In this document: in pieces, positions 45,817 through 54,337 of the stretch
Numbering within the stretch: the first letter of the stretch is position 1
Layout of the letters: each line of letters opens with the position of its first letter
NCBI RefSeq assembly: GCF_000021945.1
Contig: NC_011831.1
Coordinates: 1,563,353 to 1,627,352 of the forward strand
Reading direction: 5' to 3'
Length of the DNA: 64,000 nucleotides
From: Chloroflexus aggregans DSM 9485
GTDB lineage: Bacteria; Chloroflexota; Chloroflexia; Chloroflexales; Chloroflexaceae
Position numbers and translations under genes: made by a program
Notes under the pieces: generated by a model
What the model was told of the DNA's origin: nothing
Database searches by the model: none
Seen by the model: only the letters and a program-made list of their open reading frames with translations

Positions 45817-46944
45817 ATGTTAGGCCGTTTGCGACGACACCTTGCTGATGAATTACTACATACGATCAGGCGCTTCCACACAAGTTGCGGAATGTTCCAT
45901 TGTAGAGATCACGCAAGCCGTCAGGTTATCCTGATGCTTCTCACCATCTTTGTCATCACAACCGGTTGTAGCAACCCAACTCCCACCAACAATGACACGC
46001 GCGGTACACCAGAAGTGACCGACGTTACAATGCGTTTGCAATGGTTACCGCAATTCCAATTTGCCGGTTATCTCGTCGCCGAAGCGCGCGGCTACTACCG
46101 CGACGCCGGTCTCAACGTAACTATTCTCCCCGGCGGGCCTGATGCCGTCCCGCTCCCCTTGGTTGCCACCGGCGCCAACACCTTTGGCAGCACCGGCGCC
46201 GATACTATTTTGATCAGTCGCGCCCAGGGGATCGAGGTCGTAGCGCTGGCAACGTGGTTCCAAGTTAGTCCGGTTGCATTCATGGTACATCGCGACAGCG
46301 GCATCCGCTCGCCGCAAGACTTCGTCGGCCGGCGGGTAGCGATGTTCTACGGAGATAATGTTGAAACCGAATATCGAGCGTTGCTGGCCGCCACCGGCGT
46401 CGATCCAACCAGCATCAACGAAATCCCCGGCGACTACAGCATCGCTCCCTTTCTCGAACGACGGGCCGATGTGTGGCCGGTCTATGCGACCGACCAGCCC
46501 TACACCGCTCGCGCAGCCGGCGCCGACATCGAGCTGATTGTCGCCCGCGATTACGGCGTCGAACTGATGGGGGATGTGCTCTTCACCACTGCCGAATTCG
46601 CCCGTAAGAACCCCAACACCGTGCGCGCGTTTGTCCAAGCCACGCTGCGCGGTTGGCAAGACGCGATTACCGACCCGGCAGCAGCCGTCAATATCATTTT
46701 GGCCCGTAACCCTGATTTTGATCGCGGCCATCTTGAATTTGAGGCGACGGAAACGATTAAACTGCTGCGCTACGGTATTGGCGCGCGCTGTGTCGGAGCT
46801 AGCGACCAGCAGGCATGGGCCAAAGAGGCCGAACTGCTGCGATCGCTAGGGGTGCTGAAAACGGCGGTTGATCCGGCGACGGTGTTGGTCACTGATGCGG
46901 TTGACGACTATTACCGCGCACGCGGCATTGAATGCCAGCGGTAA
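45817..46944 (+). CDS. ABC transporter substrate-binding lipoprotein, NMT1/THI5-like
   Basis: The protein has 375 residues if started at ATG 45817 (GAGG upstream). GTG 45811 and ATG 45934 are alternatives. A hydrophobic stretch ends in a lipobox, ITTGC, so the mature protein should be lipid-anchored outside the membrane. The stretch lies unusually far from the first two starts, with about 40 residues before it. The mature part shows RLQWLPQFQFAGYLVAEARG, typical of NMT1/THI5-like periplasmic proteins (ThiY, SsuA). A pyrimidine (thiamine precursor) ligand is a reasonable guess. It pairs with the permease upstream. Confidence 0.85.
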   Translation: MLGRLRRHLADELLHTIRRFHTSCGMFHCRDHASRQVILMLLTIFVITTGCSNPTPTNNDTRGTPEVTDVTMRLQWLPQFQFAGYLVAEARGYYRDAGLNVTILPGGPDAVPLPLVATGANTFGSTGADTILISRAQGIEVVALATWFQVSPVAFMVHRDSGIRSPQDFVGRRVAMFYGDNVETEYRALLAATGVDPTSINEIPGDYSIAPFLERRADVWPVYATDQPYTARAAGADIELIVARDYGVELMGDVLFTTAEFARKNPNTVRAFVQATLRGWQDAITDPAAAVNIILARNPDFDRGHLEFEATETIKLLRYGIGARCVGASDQQAWAKEAELLRSLGVLKTAVDPATVLVTDAVDDYYRARGIECQR

Positions 46945-46953
46945 ATACGAATG

Positions 46954-46977
46954 GGGGACGCACGGCGGTGCGTCCCC
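46954..46977. terminator. Hairpin between convergent genes
   Basis: GGGGACGCAC and GTGCGTCCCC form a perfect 10-bp stem with loop GGCG, placed between the convergent substrate-binding protein and pepF genes. It lacks T-tracts. The CGCAC..GTGCG core is shared with the palindromes at 5567 and 38973. Confidence 0.6.
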
Positions 46978-46993
46978 GCGCCCGTCGATCACG

Positions 46994-48802
46994 TTACGGT
47001 GCCAACTGTTCCAATTGGCTGACCAATTCAGCAAACGTATCCATCGCGGCCTGAATCGGCGCCGGCGAGGTCATATCAACACCGGCGTCGCGCAGCAGAT
47101 CGATTGACGACCGCGACGAACCGCTGCGCAAGAACCGCAGATACCGTTCAACCGCCGGCTGGCCCTCGTTGATAATCTGGCGGCTCAGCGCCAGGGCTGC
47201 CGACAAGCCGGTCGCATACTGATACACGTAGAACTGATAGTAGAAGTGCGGAATGCGCAGCCACTCATACGCCAGCTCATCATCGATCACCAACTCAGGT
47301 CCGTGATACCGCACAACCAACTCACGGTAATGCTGGCTCAGCGCATCAGCCGTGAGAGGTTGACCACGCTCGGCTTGCTCATGCATCCACAGCTCGAAGG
47401 CGGCAAACATCGTCTGGCGGAAGATAGTACCGCGAATCTCTTCGATCTGCTGGGCCAGCAACCGCCGCCGCAACGCCTCATCAGCACCGCTTTGCAACAT
47501 GTAGTGGGTCAGCAGCGCCTCGTTGAGCGTCGAAGCCACTTCGGCGACGAAGATGGTGTACTCGCCATAGACGAACGGCTGAGTGGCGCGGGTGAAGTAC
47601 GAATGAAGCGAGTGGCCCAATTCGTGGGCGAGGGTAAAGACATCACGCAGCCGGTCTTGGTAGTTGAGCAAGATGTAGGGCGGCGTCCCATACGAACCGC
47701 CGCTATAGGCACCACTCCGCTTCCCCACATTCTCATACACATCGATCCAACGCCGCGTAAACATCTGATCGAGCGCCGCACCATACTCAGGGCCGAGCGG
47801 ACGGAACGCCTCACGCATCAGATCACACGCCTCACGGTAGGGAATGGTCATTTCCACATCGGGCACTGGCTGCACATAGAGATCGTAGAAATGCAAGTCA
47901 TCTAAACCCATGAGGCGTCGCCGCACGGTCAAATAGCGATGAAACCGCGGCAAATTAGCCTCAACGGTCGCGATCAGGTTATGGTACACCTCGACAGGAA
48001 TTTCATTCGGAGCAAGCGCCGCCTCTAGCGCCGATCCGTAATTGCGCAACCGGGCCTCGATCACGTGCGAGCGGATCGCCGCGCCGAGAGTGGTGGCAAG
48101 CGTGTTACGGAAGGGCAAAAACGCGCTGTAGTACCCCTTGAACGCATCACGCCGCACCCGCCGGTCATGGCTTTCGAGCAAACGACCATAGCGCGCATGT
48201 GACAACTTCACCGGCTGACCCTGCTCATCCTCAATTGTCGGAAATTGCAAATCCGCGTCGGTCAACATCGAGAACGTAGCGTATGGCGCACGGACAATAT
48301 CGCTCAACGCTGCCATCACCTGCTCAACCTCAGCCGAGCGGATATGCGCCCGCTGGCGGTTCAGCTTCTCTAAGGCATAGCGATACACTTGCAAGCCGGG
48401 GGTAGCCGCCAACCACTCGTCCAGCGTTTCCGCCGGGATCGTCAAAATCTCTGGCTCAATAAACGCCAGCACCGCTTGTATCCGAGCCGCAAAACTACCG
48501 GCCCGCTCGGCCAAACCCTGCCCTACCGGATCGGTACCATCGCTATCCTTGCGATGGAGAGCATAGACATACAACGCATGCAGTCGCTGCGCCACCTCAT
48601 CACGTAACGTCAATGCTGCCAGCAACTGCGCCGGCCCCTGCGCCAGCGTCCCTTGCAAGGCGGCTAACTCTTGCGCACGCGCTTCAACCGCGCTACGTTC
48701 TTGTTCCCACGCGGGGACATCGGCAAAGATTTGAGATAGATCCCACGTATATTCGACCGGTATTTCGGCCCGTGTGGGAATACTGTTCGCAGATAAGGTC
48801 AT
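46994..48802 (-). CDS. pepF: Oligoendopeptidase F
   Basis: The protein has 602 residues from the ATG at 48802, with AAAGGA upstream. The frame to 48850 adds an unsupported leader. The M3 zinc-metallopeptidase signature is FTLAHELGHSLHSYFT near residue 385 (HExxH), with the third ligand Glu in EVASTLNEALLTHYML. It degrades short peptides in the cytoplasm. It is of normal length, and is the last GC-rich gene before the AT-rich island. Confidence 0.95.
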   Translation of the reverse strand: MTLSANSIPTRAEIPVEYTWDLSQIFADVPAWEQERSAVEARAQELAALQGTLAQGPAQLLAALTLRDEVAQRLHALYVYALHRKDSDGTDPVGQGLAERAGSFAARIQAVLAFIEPEILTIPAETLDEWLAATPGLQVYRYALEKLNRQRAHIRSAEVEQVMAALSDIVRAPYATFSMLTDADLQFPTIEDEQGQPVKLSHARYGRLLESHDRRVRRDAFKGYYSAFLPFRNTLATTLGAAIRSHVIEARLRNYGSALEAALAPNEIPVEVYHNLIATVEANLPRFHRYLTVRRRLMGLDDLHFYDLYVQPVPDVEMTIPYREACDLMREAFRPLGPEYGAALDQMFTRRWIDVYENVGKRSGAYSGGSYGTPPYILLNYQDRLRDVFTLAHELGHSLHSYFTRATQPFVYGEYTIFVAEVASTLNEALLTHYMLQSGADEALRRRLLAQQIEEIRGTIFRQTMFAAFELWMHEQAERGQPLTADALSQHYRELVVRYHGPELVIDDELAYEWLRIPHFYYQFYVYQYATGLSAALALSRQIINEGQPAVERYLRFLRSGSSRSSIDLLRDAGVDMTSPAPIQAAMDTFAELVSQLEQLAP

Positions 48803-48992
48803 AGCACGATTCCTTTCTTGTAACCGTGAAGAATCATATGGGCACAGCAAAGCCGTGCCCGTTCTTTCGTTCGCTCTTGCATTATAAGCTGACTCAGCAA
48901 GTTTTTGCGTCAGAACAATTGGGTCATTGGCTACGGTTCAATAAGCCGTGCCAAACGGAATCGGCCACAGATCGGCACGGATATGACGGATT

Positions 48993-49017
48993 AGCACGGA
49001 TTATAACAATCCGTGCT
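48993..49017. repeat. AGCACGGATT inverted repeat
   Basis: AGCACGGATT and AATCCGTGCT form a perfect 10-bp stem with loop ATAAC. A further GGCACGGAT copy lies 18 bases to the left. This is the form of a dispersed CACGGAT-type repeat rather than a gene-specific site. Confidence 0.7.
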
Positions 49018-49142
49018 GATCCCGTCTGTACCATATCCATACGTGTTTCTTTTCAGGATACAGCCGCACTTTCCTATCTAGAATAGGCCATGGATCGGCA
49101 AGAGTGTGGTGAGGAACAGTCCCGAGTACATTCATTCACCTG

Positions 49143-49179
49143 ACTATGTCTTTCAGGTTAACCTGTCCAAAGACATAGT
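49143..49179. repeat. Long inverted repeat with nested palindrome near the island edge
   Basis: ACTATGTCTTT and AAAGACATAGT (49143-49153 and 49169-49179) are perfect 11-bp arms. The spacer itself contains the palindrome CAGGTTAACCTG (49154-49165). It could be a terminator-like cruciform, a regulator site or an end of a mobile element. No partner copy was found on the right within the window. Confidence 0.6.
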
Positions 49180-49415
49180 TCGTGCAACTAGCTGTGATCT
49201 CCAAGAAACCGGGATATACCGTTGGTCACTTTCCAACGGGAGATACGAATGTAATAGATGATCACACAGATCAGCCACATCCGTGGCAGATTGATCGCTC
49301 CTGTTTACTACAACAGGGAAAGGAAAAGTATGTCTTTTTGAAAAGCGTATTACTTAATAGTGCCAGTCAGCAATAAAATTACTTCGTAAGCGTAATTTAT
49401 TTATTAATTTTTAAC

Positions 49416-51509
49416 TTACACATCTTTATTGATAACGTAATATGGCTGAATAGAAGTTTTTACTATGACATCTTTTTGTCTTTTTCCTTCTAAATACTGA
49501 TAATAGAGTTCTTTATATGCATCTACTTGATTTCTATATTTTCTCATTTCTTCTCTCAGAAATCCTGCAACGTATCCCTTTATTTCATCCGGTACATCTT
49601 TCATTTGGAATTCTGACGGATCACCTCCACATTGCCTGTCAAACCATGCTTTAAACTGTCCCCCCCAAGGCTGGTCAAAACAGCGAGAGAGATCAATCGG
49701 TTTGTAATCGACAATATAGTGCTTATCCCCTCTAATAACAACTTTATCGAGTTCTACATAATCACCGTCACCTTTAGGCACTTTCAGCTCAACAAACCGT
49801 TTACCGTTGATAAAATCTTCTGGATGCCTTTGTAATTCAACGATTTGCGCTACACGATGAGTAAAAGTACCTCTAACACTAGAGGGTATTTCCGCTGCGT
49901 CGCATTGTTTTGCCACGTAGGTTAATAGAGAGACCAAATCTTTCGATCTATCGTCAGGTAGTAAACTTTCATACGATAAGTCGTACTTGCTCAATGCTTC
50001 ATCGAGCTTTTCAATATACCGATCACAAGTCTCCTCTAAAGCTTCTCTGCTTATGAATTGCGCTTCCACCGGCTCGGCCTCATCGACCACCGGCTCGGCC
50101 TCATCGACCACCGGCTCGGCCTCATCGACCACCGGCTCGGCCTCGTCCACCACCGGCTCGGCCTCATCGACCACCGGCTCGGCCTCATCGACCACCGGCT
50201 CGGCCTCATCGACCACCGGCTCGGCCTCATCGACCACCGGCTCGGCCTCATCGACCACCGGCTCGGCCTCATCGACCACCGGCTCGGCTTCGTCCACCAC
50301 CGGCTCGGCCTCATCGACCACCGGCTCGGCCTCATCGACCACCGGCTCGGCTTCGTCCACCACCGGCTCGGCTTCGTCCACCACCGGCTCGGCCTCATCG
50401 ACCACCGGCTCGGCCTCATCGACCACCGGCTCGGCCTCGTCAACCACCGGCTCGGCTTCGTCCACCACCGGCTCGGCTTCGTCCACCACCGGCTCGGCCT
50501 CATCGACCACCGGCTCGGCCTCATCGACCACCGGCTCGGCCTCATCGACCACCGGCTCGGCCTCATCGACCACCGGCTCGGCCTCATCGACCACCGGCTC
50601 GGCCTCATCGACCACCGGCTCGGCCTCATCGACCACCGGCTCGGCCTCATCGACCACCGGCTCGGCCTCGTCCACCACCGGCTCGGCCTCATCGACCACC
50701 GGCTCGGCCTCATCGACCACCGGCTCGGCCTCATCGACCACCGGCTCGGCCTCATCGACCACCGGCTCGGCCTCATCGACCACCGGCTCGGCCTCATCGA
50801 CCACCGGCTCGGCCTCATCGACCACCGGCTCGGCCTCGTCAACCACCGGCTCGGCCTCATCGACCACCGGCTCGGCCTCATCGACCACCGGCTCGGCCTC
50901 ATCGACCACCGGCTCGGCTTCGTCCACCACCGGCTCGGCCTCATCGACCACCGGCTCGACGTCGTCCACCACCGGCTCGGCCTCATCGACCACCGGCTCG
51001 GCTTCGTCAACCACCGGCTCGGCCTCATCGACCACCGGCTCGGCTTCGTCAACCACCGGCTCGGCCTCATCGACCACCGGCTCGGCTTCATCGACCACCG
51101 GCTCGGCCTCATCGACCACCGGCTCGGCCTCATCGACCACCGGCTCGGCCTCATCGACCACCGGCTCGGCCTCATCGACCACCGGCTCGGCCTCATCGAC
51201 CACCGGCTCGGCCTCATCGACCACCGGCTCGGCCTCATCGACCACCGGCTCGGCCTCATCGACCACCGGCTCGACGTCGTCCACCACCGGCTCGGCTTCG
51301 TCAACCACCGGCTCGGCTTCATCGACCACCGGCTCGGCCTCATCGACCACCGGCTCGGCCTCGTCCACCACCGGCTCGGCCTCGTCCACCACCGGCTCGG
51401 CCTCGTCCACCACCGGCTCGGCCTCATCGACCACCGGCTCGACCTCATCGACCACCGGCTCGACGTCGTCCTCTTCCTTACCTAGGAAATCATTTTCTGA
51501 GCTTGTCAT
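49416..51509 (-). CDS. Repeat protein: 66 EPVVDEA heptapeptides plus C-terminal PD-(D/E)XK-like domain
   Basis: The protein has 697 residues from the ATG at 51509. A TTG at 51542 would add 11, and neither has a strong ribosome site. Residues 17-481 are 66 uninterrupted copies of EPVVDEA plus a final EPV, strongly acidic and without Gly or aromatic residues. Residues 482-697 are globular and include THRVAQIVELQ, ELDKVVIRGDKHYIVDYKP (D588, D601, K603) and RNQVDAYKELY (Q661, Y665). A histidine helix, an Asp, a DxK strand and QxxxY in this order match RecB/Cas4-type PD-(D/E)XK nucleases. A REase-fold toxin domain is an alternative. It is the last gene of the seven-gene AT-rich cluster, 56 bases after the HerA-like ATPase. 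No known homologue is recalled. Confidence 0.8.
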   Translation of the reverse strand: MTSSENDFLGKEEDDVEPVVDEVEPVVDEAEPVVDEAEPVVDEAEPVVDEAEPVVDEAEPVVDEAEPVVDEAEPVVDDVEPVVDEAEPVVDEAEPVVDEAEPVVDEAEPVVDEAEPVVDEAEPVVDEAEPVVDEAEPVVDEAEPVVDEAEPVVDEAEPVVDEAEPVVDEAEPVVDEAEPVVDDVEPVVDEAEPVVDEAEPVVDEAEPVVDEAEPVVDEAEPVVDEAEPVVDEAEPVVDEAEPVVDEAEPVVDEAEPVVDEAEPVVDEAEPVVDEAEPVVDEAEPVVDEAEPVVDEAEPVVDEAEPVVDEAEPVVDEAEPVVDEAEPVVDEAEPVVDEAEPVVDEAEPVVDEAEPVVDEAEPVVDEAEPVVDEAEPVVDEAEPVVDEAEPVVDEAEPVVDEAEPVVDEAEPVVDEAEPVVDEAEPVVDEAEPVVDEAEPVVDEAEPVVDEAEPVVDEAEPVVDEAEPVVDEAEPVVDEAEPVEAQFISREALEETCDRYIEKLDEALSKYDLSYESLLPDDRSKDLVSLLTYVAKQCDAAEIPSSVRGTFTHRVAQIVELQRHPEDFINGKRFVELKVPKGDGDYVELDKVVIRGDKHYIVDYKPIDLSRCFDQPWGGQFKAWFDRQCGGDPSEFQMKDVPDEIKGYVAGFLREEMRKYRNQVDAYKELYYQYLEGKRQKDVIVKTSIQPYYVINKDV
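50067..51461 (-). repeat. 21-bp in-frame tandem repeat encoding EPVVDEA (66.4 copies)
   Basis: There are sixty-six 21-base units plus 9 bases, without a single indel. Most copies are identical at the DNA level. Variation is mainly synonymous (Ala-Glu written GCCTCA/GCCTCG/GCTTCG on the plus strand, Asp or Val third bases), and three units near the ends or middle read DDV or DEV instead of DEA. The array is far more GC-rich than the gene around it. Confidence 0.98.
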
Positions 51510-51565
51510 TTCGTTTGTCTTATCAGAGCGTATAGAATACAACCAGTACAGAAGGTACTGTTTAA

Positions 51566-54301
51566 CTAACCAAAGATTAATTTAAAGTATTTTGGATATG
51601 GTCGAGTCAACCGGTAAAGGAACCATTTAATAGCTCTTCTATCATCAGGCTTTATTTTTTTATTGGATTTGTTCGAAAGATATTTACCAGTTATATCAAA
51701 AAGTTGTTCTAAATTCTTCTTTCCATCTGACACTTGCTGTAGACAGTCAAATAGTTCTGGTGGAAACTTGAACCCTGACACTACTCTACCTCTCTCTTTT
51801 TGTTCAAACCTTCCCATGCTCAAAAAAACTTCATCCACTTCACTTCGTATATCACTCTGCAACTTAATCGGTATCACCCGAATCAATGCTGGTTGACTTA
51901 GACCCTCACGAAAAACGATGGCCTGACCACGCTGTAGCGTAGTGGCAAATCGACTTTGCCGCTCATTGAAATTCATGGCTGCTCCAAGAATGTCACGGTC
52001 CTCACGCGCAGTAAGACGGTGCATGATTTTGAGATTCGTATTTTTAATTGCTTCTGGGATAAGCTTTGATGGCAGCTGCTCAACAATCACTAACCCTTCA
52101 CCACGTGAACGAATTTCAGCCAACATATCAGCAAACAATTCAATGGCCTTACCACGCGTATTAGCTGAACCTTCCTTGCTCTCTCGTGTTACATTTTCCA
52201 GTAATACGTGTGCTTCTTCGATTAACGTTACGTGGCGAAGTGATTCACTATTCGTTTGCTGTTCATAATATTCATACATTGCCATTAAGATAAAAGCCAT
52301 GATCAGTGCTTTCTCTTCTTTGTTGCCAATTTGATTGAGCTGAATGATTGTTGGCTTTTGCAGAATATCCTTTAATCTATTCTCAAAAGAAGGAAATCCC
52401 TTATTCCGAGGCTGCAAAATACTACCTATAATCCCCTTTTGGAGATGTTGCAAACGTAACTCAATTGCTGCTTTTAAATTGCTTTTAAGTTCACCTTTAT
52501 ATCCAAATTTATCAATCGTTTCTTTAGCTTTCACAAGATCATCAAGCGAAGGCACATCTTCATCAGCTAAATCCTGCTCTATTGGTACAGAGTCACTAAT
52601 AAAGAACGACTTTTCTGCGAACTTCTCTCGATAAGCTTCATACAGAACTTCTTTTAGCAGCATGCTTTGCACATCACTGAGAGGAAAAGCTGCTTCGAAA
52701 CACGAGGTAAGGTAACTAAGATGAGTGTTTAGGCTAACCCCCTTTCGGATGTAGAATGGATTAAACCAGATTGGGTCATCAAATCTCCCCGGTACAAAGA
52801 AGTCAGGATAGGGAGGATCAGCTATTTCATCGGCAAAAGCCAAATCACCATATTCAGATTTTACCGGTTCAATAACCAAATACGGTACTTTATGCCTGTG
52901 TAGCTCAGTGATAAGCCGTTTACTTGTAGTTGATTTACCACTACCGGTCGAGCCGGTTATCAAAACATGCCTCGTTAAATCATCGAGCGAGATAGAAGCA
53001 ACTCGTGATTTGTCCAACAAACCAATTCGACTGTCGATATACTCTCCAATCTTGATATACTTGATACTATTATGAGCAGCATCTTCTTCTTCAAGCTGCC
53101 ACGAAGTGAAAGGGTTAGCCGGAAATGATCTAACACCGGGAATCCCACCTGGTGGCAAGATTGGCAATTGCAACAATGCTGCGGCACCAATATCATCAAT
53201 AATCAGACGCGCAGGGTCATCATCAGATCGTTCAGGTGTATCAAGACGAATGAATCGCACATTATTGACCGGCAATTTATCAATATCTACCTCGCACCGG
53301 TAACATTGATAGCTAACTATGCCAGCACTGCGCGGACGCAACCTATCGGTAACAGCGCGATCAATGACCGGATCAATAGTCCGATCACTCGGCACAGCCG
53401 CATGCACTCGCCAGCGGAACAAAGAATCTTTCGACTGAATTATACGCTGCGCAGCATTCTTTACTATTTCAAGTTGAAATTTTGGTGTCTTACTTCCCTC
53501 ATTTATCAAATAAAGCCAATAATCTAGCAATGGCTTATTCATAGGATATAACTTATCTTTGAGAATGTCTACCAAAATCTTTCGAGGGTCATCATCCCGT
53601 AAACCGTTCACAGTTATTGAGAGATTTATTTCAACTCTTTCTAATAGTTTCTGCCAGTTTTCTAGAACATTGGTCACATTCTCATCGACTTCGATAGGGG
53701 CAACAGTAAATCCAATCATAATGGGACAAGCCTGTTGGAGAAGTGTTCGTAGTAAAGTGTGCGAGCCGTCTGTACTCAATTCAGGTGCCACCCAGCAATT
53801 TGCAATTTCAGCGCCTAACGTAACTAGAAACGGGCTTTGAACCCATTCATAGTATGTCAAACTCATTGGCTCCCGAAACGGCTGTTCACAAATCTGCTGC
53901 ACCTCTTCACGTGTAAGCATACGCAAGCGAAAGTCGAGATCATACGGAAAGGCGTTATGAAATTGTCGCCAGACTAGTTCCGGATCACCAGCGTTTTCAA
54001 CACTTACAAGGTAAAATAGCCGTAAACGCTGCGGTGCGTGCGGGTCGCAGACCATACGCAATTCGAATTGCGCGGTACCTCGCAAAAAACTAAGTGCATG
54101 CACAAATGTTTTCTGTCGCTCAATCACTTTCTGCATCAACTGGTTTTGCTCCTCTAACGACAATCCTTCATCCCAGAAATCAGGCAACCCATCGACCTCT
54201 GCTCCAAAAATCGCGCGTGGTGTTATAAATTCGTTATTTTTCGGTTCCCAAAATTTGTTATTTTTCGGTTCCCAAAAAGTCTGATCGAACCCATGTTGCA
54301 T
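51566..54301 (-). CDS. HerA/DUF87-type ATPase
   Basis: The protein has 911 residues from the ATG at 54301 with GGGAGG six bases upstream. Residues 1-420 are a large unassigned region. It is followed by Walker A GSTGSGKST (450-458, K456), then EPVKSEYGDL typical of HerA/VirB4-like ATPases, and Walker B HVTLIEEAH (E695/E696). LADMLAEIRSRGEGLVIVEQ (sensor region) and an arginine in LTAREDRDIL follow. Members form hexameric rings that move DNA or polypeptide. The family often sits beside nucleases in repair and defence loci, and a nuclease-like protein gene follows here. A 24-bp in-frame duplication (FWEPKNNK twice, about residues 9-25) marks the N-terminus. No membrane segment is evident. Confidence 0.88.
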   Translation of the reverse strand: MQHGFDQTFWEPKNNKFWEPKNNEFITPRAIFGAEVDGLPDFWDEGLSLEEQNQLMQKVIERQKTFVHALSFLRGTAQFELRMVCDPHAPQRLRLFYLVSVENAGDPELVWRQFHNAFPYDLDFRLRMLTREEVQQICEQPFREPMSLTYYEWVQSPFLVTLGAEIANCWVAPELSTDGSHTLLRTLLQQACPIMIGFTVAPIEVDENVTNVLENWQKLLERVEINLSITVNGLRDDDPRKILVDILKDKLYPMNKPLLDYWLYLINEGSKTPKFQLEIVKNAAQRIIQSKDSLFRWRVHAAVPSDRTIDPVIDRAVTDRLRPRSAGIVSYQCYRCEVDIDKLPVNNVRFIRLDTPERSDDDPARLIIDDIGAAALLQLPILPPGGIPGVRSFPANPFTSWQLEEEDAAHNSIKYIKIGEYIDSRIGLLDKSRVASISLDDLTRHVLITGSTGSGKSTTSKRLITELHRHKVPYLVIEPVKSEYGDLAFADEIADPPYPDFFVPGRFDDPIWFNPFYIRKGVSLNTHLSYLTSCFEAAFPLSDVQSMLLKEVLYEAYREKFAEKSFFISDSVPIEQDLADEDVPSLDDLVKAKETIDKFGYKGELKSNLKAAIELRLQHLQKGIIGSILQPRNKGFPSFENRLKDILQKPTIIQLNQIGNKEEKALIMAFILMAMYEYYEQQTNSESLRHVTLIEEAHVLLENVTRESKEGSANTRGKAIELFADMLAEIRSRGEGLVIVEQLPSKLIPEAIKNTNLKIMHRLTAREDRDILGAAMNFNERQSRFATTLQRGQAIVFREGLSQPALIRVIPIKLQSDIRSEVDEVFLSMGRFEQKERGRVVSGFKFPPELFDCLQQVSDGKKNLEQLFDITGKYLSNKSNKKIKPDDRRAIKWFLYRLTRPYPKYFKLIFG

Positions 54302-54337
54302 ACACGCCTCCCATTTAATTATGTTAGTTCGTAGTTT

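Larger units (their letters stand above)
48803..49415. other. Intergenic boundary between core genome and AT-rich island
   Basis: These 613 bases lie between pepF and the repeat protein. There is no credible gene: the only frame of note (49182-49376, 64 residues from GTG) has no ribosome site and no recognisable content. Two perfect inverted repeats are present (48993-49017 and 49143-49179). Base composition drifts from GC-rich to AT-rich across the region. Confidence 0.6.

Noticed and set aside
49182-49376. 64-codon plus-strand frame beside the inverted repeat
   Set aside because: No ribosome site, no recognisable content, and placement in a transitional intergenic region.
49987-51585. Several long open frames opposite and across the EPVVDEA array (Ser/Thr/Gly-rich, His/Arg/Leu-rich, Arg/Trp-rich)
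   Set aside because: They are forced by the 21-bp period, which keeps all frames open. They lack ribosome sites, and synonymous variation in the array is arranged for the minus-strand EPVVDEA frame.
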